From: Lutibacter sp.
GTDB lineage: Bacteria; Bacteroidota; Bacteroidia; Flavobacteriales; Flavobacteriaceae
Length of the DNA: 64,000 nucleotides
Direction: 5' to 3'
Assembly: GCF_016342705.1 (NCBI RefSeq)
Contig: NZ_JAEINV010000004.1
Location: forward strand, 186,001-250,000
How positions within the stretch are numbered: the first letter of the stretch is position 1; each line of letters opens with the position of its first letter. Position numbers and translations under genes: made by a program. This document shows, piece after piece, positions 8,556 through 18,055 of the stretch. The notes beneath the pieces are model-generated. The model was not told where the DNA came from and made no database searches. It saw only the letters and a list, made by a program, of their open reading frames with translations.

Positions 8556-10895
8556 TTAAATATTTATTTTAATTCGACTTTTAATTTCATTCCCTGTATT
8601 ATCAACTGCTGTTATAACATAGGTTCCTTGCTTTGGAGTAATATTTATTTCATGAATGTTTTCGGTTTTAGCTATAAATTCATCATTTAAATACCAATAT
8701 ATTAGTGATTTAGGATTGGAATGAATAATTTTTAAAACCAACCCATTTTGTGATTCCTTAAAATCTTTTGTTAAATAAAACGTACTATTATCTTTTGGAA
8801 CTAAAAACTCCATATTTGAAGTGTTTTCACCGTAACAATCACTTCTAAAGTTTGGTAAATTTTTATAAAAAGGATTCCTTTTTTTATAGTAATATGCTTG
8901 TAAAGGTGGCAGCACAAACCAATTTTTATGCACTATATTGGTTAGTGTTTCACACGATGTATTTACTTGAAATTTTTCATTTTTATCTAAATGAACTAAT
9001 TTATGATATGGACAAGGAGCCGTTTTTAAGCCTGATTGTTGCACAAAAGTCAATTTCTTTTCTTCGCAAAATTCACTAGCTCTATAACCACTTTTACTAC
9101 AAACCTCAACTTCTACCAACTCATCAAATGGTTTTGAAAACCAATTACTCTGTGGTAAGGTATTAAAAACATCAAATAAAATAGGAGCTGCAGCAACTAT
9201 TCCAACCAACCCTGGTCTTCCTTCTCCATCAGCATTTCCAACCCAAACACCTACTACATAATCTTTTGTGGTTCCAACAGCCCAAGCATCTCTATAACCA
9301 AAACTTGTACCCGTTTTCCACGCAATTTTATTAGCGGAATCAAAGAAATCCCAATTATCCTCTCCCTCTGGTCTGTTTACTTCATTTAAAGCTTCAAAAG
9401 TTAAATAAATAGCGCCTGCATTAAAAATTGTTTTTTCTGTTGAAATTTCCCCTAAGTCTGGTTCAAAATCCGCTAAATAAGACGGTTCTAAAAATTCATT
9501 TTTATAATAATTTCCATTGGTTTCTTCAAAATGATTTATGGTTGAAGCCATTGCGCCATAGCTTTTACATAAATCCCATAAATTGCTTTCAGCCCCACCT
9601 AAAATTAAAGATAATCCGTAATGATTTGCGCCATATTTCACATCCTTCAACTTCATTTTTTGTAAATACTCATGAAATCTTTCCAATCCAAAACTTTGCA
9701 ACATTCTAACCGCAGGAACATTTAACGATCTTCCCAGAGCAACGCTTGCAGGAACAGCTCCATCAAATTCCTTGTTGAAGTTTTGCGGATTGTAACTCCC
9801 TATTTGAGTAGGAATATCCGCAACCAGTGTATTTGGTAAAATATCGCCAGCATCTAGCATTGCCGAAAATAAAAATGGTTTTAAAATACTTCCTGTACTT
9901 CTAGCTTTTGTTACAATATCAACATCTTTTTGATGATTTTTTGTGGTAGGAGCATTTCCAACATACGCCAACACTTTGCGTGTTTTAACATCTAAAACCA
10001 ACACCGCTATATTATGAATCTGATTTTGACTTAAATCTAAATAATTATTTTTAACAATCTGATTTACTGTTTGTTGAAAGTTATATTTTACAGATGTCCT
10101 CACCCGTTTTCCGTGATAATTTAACGAAGCGTTTTGCAATAAATGCGGTGCAATTTGTGGAATAGCTACTACTTTCTGCGGTAATTCTTCTTCAATCGCC
10201 AAATCATACGTTAATTTATCTATAATACCTTTTTCTTGTAATTTTTTTAATAAACGATTGCGTTTTTGTTTCAATCGTTCTTGGTTTTTACCCGGATAAA
10301 TTAAACTTGGAGCGTTTGGGAGCACTGCTAAAGTAGCACTTTCTGCCCACGATAAATTATCGGGTACATTTCCAAAATAACGCCAAGAAGCAGCATCTAA
10401 ACCCACAACATTACTCCCAAAAGGAGCATTTGAAGCATACATTGCTAAAATAGCTTCTTTGGAATAGCCAACTTCTAAACGTGTAGCTAAAATTAGTTCT
10501 ATCAATTTTTCAAAATAGGTACGCTTTTGGTTTTTACGTGCTAACCGAATTACTTGTTGCGTTAATGTACTTCCGCCTCTTTTTACCCGCTTCGATTGAA
10601 AATTTTGATAAACAGCTTTAAATATTGATACTGGATTAAAGCCTGGATGTTTATAAAAGTAACCATCTTCAAACTGAATAATACATTGTTTAAATTTATA
10701 TGGAACACTATCATTTTGTGGAAAACGCCATTGACCATCTTTGGCTATTTGAGCCCCCAATAAATTACCTTCAACACTTTCAATAACGGTGGAAGTTGGG
10801 TTTTTAAACAACTTTTTGGGCAACATAAAATAATAAGCCGTTAACAATATAACGGCCATTATTAATTTAATTTTATGTTTTTTAATTAAATTCAT
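8556..10895 (-). CDS. pbpC: Penicillin-binding protein 1C
   Basis: A 779-aa bifunctional peptidoglycan synthase anchored by one N-terminal helix (LIMAVILLTAYYFML). The glycosyltransferase domain has catalytic Glu76 in FEDGYFYKHPGF and RGGSTLTQQVIRLA. The transpeptidase domain has Ser336-x-x-Lys339 (SILK) and a KTGTS box in IAWKTGTSFGYRDAW. The C-terminal 90 residues match the BiPBP_C extension that defines class 1C. It follows the alpha-2-macroglobulin gene by 7 bp, the classic pbpC-yfhM pairing, suggesting joint work in cell-wall repair and defence against periplasmic proteases. Length matches the family. Confidence 0.95.
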   Translation of the reverse strand: MNLIKKHKIKLIMAVILLTAYYFMLPKKLFKNPTSTVIESVEGNLLGAQIAKDGQWRFPQNDSVPYKFKQCIIQFEDGYFYKHPGFNPVSIFKAVYQNFQSKRVKRGGSTLTQQVIRLARKNQKRTYFEKLIELILATRLEVGYSKEAILAMYASNAPFGSNVVGLDAASWRYFGNVPDNLSWAESATLAVLPNAPSLIYPGKNQERLKQKRNRLLKKLQEKGIIDKLTYDLAIEEELPQKVVAIPQIAPHLLQNASLNYHGKRVRTSVKYNFQQTVNQIVKNNYLDLSQNQIHNIAVLVLDVKTRKVLAYVGNAPTTKNHQKDVDIVTKARSTGSILKPFLFSAMLDAGDILPNTLVADIPTQIGSYNPQNFNKEFDGAVPASVALGRSLNVPAVRMLQSFGLERFHEYLQKMKLKDVKYGANHYGLSLILGGAESNLWDLCKSYGAMASTINHFEETNGNYYKNEFLEPSYLADFEPDLGEISTEKTIFNAGAIYLTFEALNEVNRPEGEDNWDFFDSANKIAWKTGTSFGYRDAWAVGTTKDYVVGVWVGNADGEGRPGLVGIVAAAPILFDVFNTLPQSNWFSKPFDELVEVEVCSKSGYRASEFCEEKKLTFVQQSGLKTAPCPYHKLVHLDKNEKFQVNTSCETLTNIVHKNWFVLPPLQAYYYKKRNPFYKNLPNFRSDCYGENTSNMEFLVPKDNSTFYLTKDFKESQNGLVLKIIHSNPKSLIYWYLNDEFIAKTENIHEINITPKQGTYVITAVDNTGNEIKSRIKINI

Positions 10896-10902
10896 TAAAA
10901 AA

Positions 10903-13900
10903 TTACGGTTTCAAAACCTCAATCCATTGACCTTTTGTTCGTGTAAAATAATCATTATCGTACATGGCTTCGGCTTGCAATCCGTATAAATAATAAGCTC
11001 CTAAATACGATGCATTTAACAACACTTTAAAAGTTTTTGTTTCGTTTCGTTTTAAATCGAAATAAAAATGAACGCGATCATCTTTAATATCTGTATAATT
11101 AGCACTGCCAGCGGTTGTGCTTCCAAAATCAGTAAATCTGGTATTTACAATTTCCCAACCCGATGGAAATATTTCTGTAAGGGCAATATTCTGAACTTGT
11201 TCTTGTTTCAAATTACTAATAGTGACTTGCGCTTCAAATTCTGTTCCCTGAGCTAATTTAGAAACATCAATATATTTTCCTTCTGTATTTTTATATACAA
11301 CATTCACTCCCAAACCTCGTTTTTCAACAATTTCTTCACCTAAAGGTAAAATTCCGCTGGTTATAATATTTACAAAAACCAAATTAGCATCCTTATTCAC
11401 TATTGAAACGGTGTTTTTACCCTCTTTAATTAGTAATCCACGTTGCGCAATTGCAAATTTAGAATCGATACTTTCTGCTTTATTCGCATTCACCGTGTAT
11501 TGCAATTTTATGGACTTCCCCCCATTCATTTCAACCATTTTAGCCATTGAAAGCAAGCAATAAGCAGTTGTTTGTGTACTCATCCAACTATTTGATGATA
11601 AACGTTTTGCAATATATTTAGCCAATTCTTTTGAAGTTGAATTACCCGTTAACAACATGGTTTCCATGGCCATTGCTCTATTTCTATCTATAGAACCATA
11701 GGTGTAATAATCATTATTATTTCCTTCAAAATTTAAATTAGCTGTTCTTGAAATTTTTACCGCCGCTTCTTTTTGTCCGGCTAAAGCATACGCAGCTGCC
11801 AAACGCCATTTTGCATCGTTAGATAAACCACTATATTCTCGTAAACGGTTCATAGATGATAAATCGGGATAACCAGCCAATGCCAACGTATACAACCTGT
11901 ATGCTTGGGATAAATCGGAATAATTACTTCCTGAACGCCAATCTCTGGCTGCTTGTTTTTGATATTTTAACCAATTTGATATAAATGTTAGCGGCAACAC
12001 ATACCCTTTTTTTGAAGCTTCTATCATAAAATGACCTGCATAACTTGTTCCCCAATCATTTGCGAAATTTTGTCCTAACCAATAACTTAATCCACCTGAA
12101 GGTGTTTGAAAATTTCCTAAACGCTCAATAGCCTCTTTTATGTTTTTTGATATTTCTTGTTTTTGTTGATAAGTTATATCAAGAATATCGCTTAAAAATA
12201 ACTGTGGAAAAACACTTGACGTTGTTTGTTCTACACAACCGTGTGGATATTGAATTAAATACTGCATTCTACCAGAAAAATCCATTGGAGGTAAGGTAGA
12301 AAATTCAATAGTTGCATAATTACTTCCTTTTACTCCAAATGTTGCAAAATTAATAGTTTGAGTTGCGTTTGGTGACAATTCAACATTTGTTGATTTTGAG
12401 GAAACTGGATTTGGATTTACCACATCAATTTCAACTTTATATGTCGATCTTTCTCCGTTTCCTTCTGCAATAACTTCAATAGTTCCAATGCCTTTTACAT
12501 TTGAAACATCTAATTCAAAGTTCACCATTTTTTCATCGGGATTTGCAAATGAAATGCTTTTTGATGAAGCGCCAACTACTTTAATTCCGTTAGATAATTT
12601 TAAACTAATTTGAACATTTTTAACCTTATTTTCCAACGCAAAAACCGTAACTGGTAAGGTTACTTTTTCGCCCGGACTTAATTTACGAGGAAGCGAAGCC
12701 AACACCATTAATGGTTTTCTAACAGGTGATGTAAATTCTGCATTTCCATAAGCGCCGGTTTTGTTATCAGCTGCAATTACCATAGTTCTAACAGAACCAA
12801 TGTATTTTGGCAATTGAATGATATGACTGGCTGTTTTCCCTTTTTCCAAGGTAAACGGACCAATATAACGCACTACAGGTTTAAACCTATTAGCTTTGTT
12901 GTTTTTGGCTGGCGCAGCTTCACCATCGCCTCCAATACCAAAAACTTGCCCAATTTTTCCACCGTAAGCTCCAATTACATCATCAAAAATATCCCATGTT
13001 TTTACACCCAAAGCTTCACGCGTGTAAAAAGCATTCCAAATATCAGGTGTTTTATAGCGTGTTAAATCTAACAAACCTTCTTCAACAACTGCAATTGTAT
13101 AAGTAATTTTTTTACCTGATTTTTCTTTTAATTTTAAGGTAAATTTTTCTTCAGGTTTTAACACTTTTGGCATGGTAATAATTGGCTCTAAACGTGTATT
13201 TGCATCTTCAACCAATAAAGGAATAACACCATACAAACGCAACGGAAAATCGTTAGCTGTTGATGCATGTGGTTGTAATAACGTAATATTTACAAACACA
13301 TTCGGTGCCATTTCTTTGGTAATTGGAATTTCTACCTTTGTTTCTCCTTTTTGTGTTTTTTGCCATACCTTTTGTAAAACTTCCGTTCCGTTTTCAATAC
13401 TAATTAAAGCGTTTCCGTTTGTACCTGATGGAAAAGTAATTACCGCGGTTTCACCAACATTATAGCTGTCTTTATCCGAAGAAAAAACCAACATATTAGA
13501 ACCTTCAGGATCATTAGAAGGACGTTTCCACCAGTTTTTATAAAAATAAACAGTGGCTCCAGTTGCATGTCCTCCATTTTTATCAATTACACGAATTAAA
13601 TATCTTCCACCATCGTTATCTGGAATATTTAATTTGAATGCTCCTTTTCCCGATGAATTTGTAGCAACTTTTAATTTTTTATATGGCTTATGAAAACTAC
13701 TTCCATCGTACGTTGATAAATTATCTGGTGAAGCGCTCCACCACCAGCGCCATTCTACTTTATACACTTCAATATCTAAATTATTTTTAGCGATTGGCTT
13801 TCCGCTTTCGGTAATTGTAGCAACATTAAATGTAACATTTTCATCGGTATCATAAGAATTATACGCTTTTGGTTTTGGTAATTTTAACCCAACAAAAGAT

Positions 13901-16470
13901 GTGTAAGGAGCATACTTTTTTGAAATAACATCAATAGAAAAATCGCCGCCGTTTTCGTATGCTTTTGATAAAAAAGCAACGTTTAACATTCCGGGAGCTT
14001 TGTTTTCTAAATTTATTTTTTTATTGATGGTTGCTGTACCATTTTCATTTAAACTTCCTTCAAAAATTTTCATTTCTTCCGAAGAAAATTCGCGTGTTGG
14101 ATCGTTAAAAATATAATCTGGCAACTTATCAGAAAAAGCATTGTAATTATTGGTGAATTTAGCATTTACTTCTGCCTTTAAGTTTTTTGCAGGTGTTCCG
14201 TGTAGCCATTTTACCGCTAATTTTCCATTCATTGGATTGTTGCTTTTTAGCACCTCATCGGTAAAATCAATATTAATTTTTAGCCTATTAGGTTTAACAG
14301 TTTCAACCTTTAATTGTTTGTAAAATTTAGCACCTCCAACAGAAACTGTTCCGTTCCAATTTCCAGTTGGATCGGTGTCAGAAGTTGGTACCATAAATTT
14401 ATAAAAACCATTTTCACTACTTGAAGTAACTTCACTAAAGGCTAGTTTTCCACGCGCATCGGTTACTTGTAATTTTATAGGATGATTTTTTGGAAGCGGA
14501 TTTGCATTGTCATTTAAAACAAAGGTTAAATAAATTGAATCTCCAGGTCTCCAAACGCCGCGTTCTCCATATAAAAATCCTTTTAACCCTTTTTGCAGTT
14601 TTTTACCAGAAATATTAAAATTGCTTAATGAAAGTGCGTTTCCATCGTCTAATTTTAAGTAGGTTTTATTTTTTCCGTTTGAAACTATAGCGAAACTGGC
14701 AATTACGTCGGCGTCAACCCCGGTAAAGCCACTATTATCTGTCACTAGTTGCGCAATTTCTTGTTGCTGATAATTGTACAAAGTAACTTTTGCGCCTCCA
14801 ATTGGATTGGTTGTTAAAATATCTGTTACTATAAAAAAGTATGAATTATTTTCTCCTTTTTTAGCAATAACACCAATGTTTGAAGCTAAAATGTTTGCTG
14901 AAACTACATTATCGCTATTCGAATAATACGCTTTTTTACAAGGATTTTCTCTGTCGCGCCAATTGTAATAATCATCGTTATAACTGTAAATTAAATTATC
15001 CCAATATTGTTCTTCTCTTTCCTCTTCATCTTCAGAGATTTCTGCGGTGTTTTGATCGTCAGCATAAAAATCTTCTTCATAATATTCGTCGCTATTATTT
15101 TCTTCTGAAGCAATCTCAATTCCATCACATTTATACAAAGAATACGCCTGTTTTATGCTTAATTCTACTCTATAAATTGCGCCAGGATCGGCCTTTATAA
15201 GTGTTGATAAATCAACAGAATACGCTTTCCATTTACCATTATCATCCAACTCACTTTTTTGAAGATTGATTGTTTTTTTAGCAATTCTTCTACCTACTCT
15301 TACAATATCGTAACTATCATTGCTTCCTAAATTATCTGTTTGCAGAAATTGCAAAATGTTATTTTCAAAAATTTTGATAATTCTTACATCAACAGCTTTT
15401 AAATTAACAGCTTCAAAATTAAATTTTAAATCGTTAGAGTTTGGTAAAATTACGCCGCTAGAAATTAATCTAACTTGTGGTTTTAACTGTTCAAAAGCAA
15501 TAATTTCAGAAAAATTATTTTTTAGTTTATAGCCATCTGTACTTGAAATTCCTTGAAAAACATCTACCCGTACATTACCTGCAACTCTGTTGCTTGGAAA
15601 TACTTTTAAAATATTTCCATCCATAGCAAAAGTCACATTTTTTACATTTTGAATTTCAACTAATCCATCAAAATTTTGCTGCTTTTTAATTGGGTCAGAG
15701 AAATTAATTTTCAAATACTGTTCAGGAGATTGAATAACCTCCACATTTATAATACTGAAATTGTTTTTGCCTGGAATTTTAAAGGAACTTTCTCCTTCAT
15801 TATCTACATTCATTTTTTTACCTGTCCAAGAAATCATAACTTCAGAATCATCCACAAAGCGTTGAACGCTATCTATAATAAACTGAAATTGTGTACTTAA
15901 AGAATCGGATTCATTCCATTTAATTTTAAGCTTTTTATTTTTTTGTGAAGCAGAAAGTATTGTTTTTGCATTTTCTAAGGTTAAGACATCTGTGGTTCTA
16001 ACAATCCCTTCAATATATTTCCATTCCCTATCGTACGACTGAAAATTTGAAGTGTTTACACTAAAATTTTGCTCAATAGTTTTAAATTTAAAAGTGAAAG
16101 TTTTAAATTCTGAAGGAATATTATTATAAATTTTATGAAGTAAAATTGTTACTGTATATTCTGTATTGGCATCCAAATTTTTTGAAGGTTGAAACAGTAA
16201 ACTTCTTTTATTTAGCGCTATTAATTTCCCATCAATTTCCGGTGAAATGCTTATTATTTTTTGGGAAAGTTCCATGTTTGGCTCCCAAGAATCAACTTCT
16301 TTAACCAAATCAATTTTTATCGGTTCGGCAATAGAAACCAACCCAGAAGTTGTGTAGCTAATATACTCTCTAAATTTAAAAATGTTGTTTGGTTCTTGGT
16401 TTGAATCTTTTTTACACGAAAACACAATAGCACTTACTAAAAGTGTTAAAAATAGGAATTTCACTTTCAT
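10903..16470 (-). CDS. Alpha-2-macroglobulin family lipoprotein with thioester motif
   Basis: An 1855-aa giant lipoprotein, longer than E. coli YfhM (about 1650). The signal peptide ends in a lipobox VFSC with acceptor Cys19. The bacterial A2M order is visible: MG-like beta domains, an A2M_N domain with KGLKGFLYGERGVWRPGDS, the A2M core region, and the thioester motif Cys1412-Val-Glu-Gln1415 in YPHGCVEQTT, followed by an alpha-toroid helical domain. The motif can bind attacking proteases covalently. A very acidic insertion (about residues 452-515) is unusual. It is upstream of pbpC in the same operon and probably traps proteases that enter through wall breaches. Confidence 0.93.
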   Translation of the reverse strand: MKVKFLFLTLLVSAIVFSCKKDSNQEPNNIFKFREYISYTTSGLVSIAEPIKIDLVKEVDSWEPNMELSQKIISISPEIDGKLIALNKRSLLFQPSKNLDANTEYTVTILLHKIYNNIPSEFKTFTFKFKTIEQNFSVNTSNFQSYDREWKYIEGIVRTTDVLTLENAKTILSASQKNKKLKIKWNESDSLSTQFQFIIDSVQRFVDDSEVMISWTGKKMNVDNEGESSFKIPGKNNFSIINVEVIQSPEQYLKINFSDPIKKQQNFDGLVEIQNVKNVTFAMDGNILKVFPSNRVAGNVRVDVFQGISSTDGYKLKNNFSEIIAFEQLKPQVRLISSGVILPNSNDLKFNFEAVNLKAVDVRIIKIFENNILQFLQTDNLGSNDSYDIVRVGRRIAKKTINLQKSELDDNGKWKAYSVDLSTLIKADPGAIYRVELSIKQAYSLYKCDGIEIASEENNSDEYYEEDFYADDQNTAEISEDEEEREEQYWDNLIYSYNDDYYNWRDRENPCKKAYYSNSDNVVSANILASNIGVIAKKGENNSYFFIVTDILTTNPIGGAKVTLYNYQQQEIAQLVTDNSGFTGVDADVIASFAIVSNGKNKTYLKLDDGNALSLSNFNISGKKLQKGLKGFLYGERGVWRPGDSIYLTFVLNDNANPLPKNHPIKLQVTDARGKLAFSEVTSSSENGFYKFMVPTSDTDPTGNWNGTVSVGGAKFYKQLKVETVKPNRLKINIDFTDEVLKSNNPMNGKLAVKWLHGTPAKNLKAEVNAKFTNNYNAFSDKLPDYIFNDPTREFSSEEMKIFEGSLNENGTATINKKINLENKAPGMLNVAFLSKAYENGGDFSIDVISKKYAPYTSFVGLKLPKPKAYNSYDTDENVTFNVATITESGKPIAKNNLDIEVYKVEWRWWWSASPDNLSTYDGSSFHKPYKKLKVATNSSGKGAFKLNIPDNDGGRYLIRVIDKNGGHATGATVYFYKNWWKRPSNDPEGSNMLVFSSDKDSYNVGETAVITFPSGTNGNALISIENGTEVLQKVWQKTQKGETKVEIPITKEMAPNVFVNITLLQPHASTANDFPLRLYGVIPLLVEDANTRLEPIITMPKVLKPEEKFTLKLKEKSGKKITYTIAVVEEGLLDLTRYKTPDIWNAFYTREALGVKTWDIFDDVIGAYGGKIGQVFGIGGDGEAAPAKNNKANRFKPVVRYIGPFTLEKGKTASHIIQLPKYIGSVRTMVIAADNKTGAYGNAEFTSPVRKPLMVLASLPRKLSPGEKVTLPVTVFALENKVKNVQISLKLSNGIKVVGASSKSISFANPDEKMVNFELDVSNVKGIGTIEVIAEGNGERSTYKVEIDVVNPNPVSSKSTNVELSPNATQTINFATFGVKGSNYATIEFSTLPPMDFSGRMQYLIQYPHGCVEQTTSSVFPQLFLSDILDITYQQKQEISKNIKEAIERLGNFQTPSGGLSYWLGQNFANDWGTSYAGHFMIEASKKGYVLPLTFISNWLKYQKQAARDWRSGSNYSDLSQAYRLYTLALAGYPDLSSMNRLREYSGLSNDAKWRLAAAYALAGQKEAAVKISRTANLNFEGNNNDYYTYGSIDRNRAMAMETMLLTGNSTSKELAKYIAKRLSSNSWMSTQTTAYCLLSMAKMVEMNGGKSIKLQYTVNANKAESIDSKFAIAQRGLLIKEGKNTVSIVNKDANLVFVNIITSGILPLGEEIVEKRGLGVNVVYKNTEGKYIDVSKLAQGTEFEAQVTISNLKQEQVQNIALTEIFPSGWEIVNTRFTDFGSTTAGSANYTDIKDDRVHFYFDLKRNETKTFKVLLNASYLGAYYLYGLQAEAMYDNDYFTRTKGQWIEVLKP

Positions 16471-16546
16471 TTTGAAATGAATTTAAAGGTTTAGCAAATT
16501 TTGAATGAAGTTACAAAAAAATTAAACCAAAAAAAGATTTAAAACA

Positions 16547-17203
16547 CTACTTTTTTATAGGTAACACATAAAAAAATACTGCCATAAAATGGCTAAAACT
16601 GCCTAACAATACAAAAATATGAAAAATAGCATGATTGTATTTAATACTTTTTATGCTGTATAAAACCGCACCAACTGTGTAAAAAATACCGCCAGCCAAT
16701 AACCAAAGTAAACCATCAAGAGGTAAATTATGTACTAACGGTTTAATTGCAAAAATAATTAACCAACCCATTAAAACATAGGCTATTGTTGAAATTTTAT
16801 CATATTTACCAATAAAAAATAACTTTAAAATTACTCCAGTTAAGGCCAAACCCCACGAAACACCAAAAATAGTCCAGCCAACCCAGCCATTTAAAACAAC
16901 TAAAGTAAATGGTGTGTACGTTCCTGCAATTAAAATATAAATAGATGCATGGTCAAAAATATTTAATCTGTATCGTAATTTTGGACTTTGCACGTAATGA
17001 TATAATGTTGATGCAGCGTACAATACAATTAAACTTGCGCCGTAAATACTAAAGCTAACAATATGCCATGAGTTTCCTTCTAAACTGGCATAAACAACCA
17101 ATAAAACCAATGCAATAATACTTAAAACCAACCCTATTCCGTGCGATAAAACATTCAGTTTTTCTTCTTTTTTATCGTAATATTTAACGTTTTTTCTTTG
17201 CAT
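16547..17203 (-). CDS. trhA: Hemolysin III / TrhA family membrane protein
   Basis: A 218-aa PAQR-family protein with seven hydrophobic segments. Family signatures include KLNVLSHGIGLVLSI near the N-terminus, STLYHYVQSPKLR, FDHASIYILIAGTYTPF and HAIFHIFVLLGSFSHF near the end; their histidines are the presumed zinc ligands. Members have been called hemolysin III and linked to membrane-energy homeostasis, but the biochemical role is unsettled. Neighbours (A2M and plsC) do not form an obvious pathway. Confidence 0.88.
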   Translation of the reverse strand: MQRKNVKYYDKKEEKLNVLSHGIGLVLSIIALVLLVVYASLEGNSWHIVSFSIYGASLIVLYAASTLYHYVQSPKLRYRLNIFDHASIYILIAGTYTPFTLVVLNGWVGWTIFGVSWGLALTGVILKLFFIGKYDKISTIAYVLMGWLIIFAIKPLVHNLPLDGLLWLLAGGIFYTVGAVLYSIKSIKYNHAIFHIFVLLGSFSHFMAVFFYVLPIKK

Positions 17204-17231
17204 AGTGTTATGAGAATAATTGAAAATTAAT

Positions 17232-17975
17232 CTATATTTTTAAATCATTAACGAGTTCATTGTATATTAAATTATATGTTTGCTTCTTTAATGCGTCACT
17301 ATTTTTTAGTGTCAACTCATTTGTACTTAAAAACCTATGAACTTTCACTCGTAATTTCCCTGGTTTTCCACTAAAAAAGGTATACGAAAATCGTTTTTTA
17401 CAATCGTAAAAAGTCATTGGAACAATGGGTATTTTATGTTCAATTGCCAAGCGAAAAGCTCCATTTTTAAATTCACTTAAAACCACGCTTTCATCTTCAG
17501 GAACTAAACCTTCAGGAAAAATACAAACATCCAATCCATTGCTCAATCTTTTTCTAGCGGCTTCAAAAACTGCTAATCTGCTTTTAGAATTACCTCTATC
17601 AACAATAATACACGTTCGTTTGTAGAAAAAACCAAAAACAGGAATTCTAGTTAACTCTTTTTTCCCAACAAATACAAAAGGATTTCTGGCAACAGAAAGC
17701 ATAACCATAATATCAATCATAGAAGTATGATTTGGGCAAAACATATAACTTTTAGTGTTGTCAACTATTTCTTCTTCAAATAAATCTACTTTAAAACCCA
17801 TTACAAATAAAATAGTATTTGCCCAAGCCTGCGCAATTTTAAAAAAAGCTGGATACAATTTATCTGAAGACGTAACTATTAATAATACCGGAAAAATTGG
17901 AATTATAGTAAATAATACCCAGCCATAAAACCAGCAACGCCAAAAAATATAAAATATGTATTTTAAAATTTTCAT
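17232..17975 (-). CDS. plsC: 1-acyl-sn-glycerol-3-phosphate acyltransferase
   Basis: A 247-aa membrane-associated acyltransferase that makes phosphatidic acid from lysophosphatidic acid. It has an N-terminal hydrophobic anchor, the HX4D catalytic motif in CPNHTSMIDI, an IIVDRGN block, and the FPEG motif (FPEGLVPED). The frame extends upstream to 18098, but the ATG at 17975 is preferred. It gives the family's usual length and start (MKILKYIFYIFWRCW), and the longer form would run through the divergent trpS promoter and start codon. Transcribed away from trpS. Confidence 0.9.
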   Translation of the reverse strand: MKILKYIFYIFWRCWFYGWVLFTIIPIFPVLLIVTSSDKLYPAFFKIAQAWANTILFVMGFKVDLFEEEIVDNTKSYMFCPNHTSMIDIMVMLSVARNPFVFVGKKELTRIPVFGFFYKRTCIIVDRGNSKSRLAVFEAARKRLSNGLDVCIFPEGLVPEDESVVLSEFKNGAFRLAIEHKIPIVPMTFYDCKKRFSYTFFSGKPGKLRVKVHRFLSTNELTLKNSDALKKQTYNLIYNELVNDLKI

Positions 17976-17981
17976 AAGTAT

Positions 17982-18036
17982 CAAAAATACATATTTAAAT
18001 TCTATTCTAATTTTCTTTTTAAAATATGTATTTTTG
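17982..18036. promoter_or_regulatory. Symmetric divergent promoters of plsC and trpS
   Basis: A perfect 15-bp inverted repeat, CAAAAATACATATTT (17982-17996) and AAATATGTATTTTTG (18022-18036), separated by 25 bp. Each arm ends in TATTTTTG, a perfect TAnnTTTG -7 box: 18029-18036 for trpS and 17989-17982 for plsC. The plsC box ends 6 bp before its ATG, implying an almost leaderless mRNA. No TTG is found at -33 for either. Confidence 0.55.
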
Positions 18037-18055
18037 CCACTTAAATTTTGAAAAA

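Noticed and set aside
11068-15900. Several plus-strand frames antisense to the alpha-2-macroglobulin gene
   Set aside because: They are shadows of a long, clearly coding minus-strand gene, with no family motifs and no promoters.
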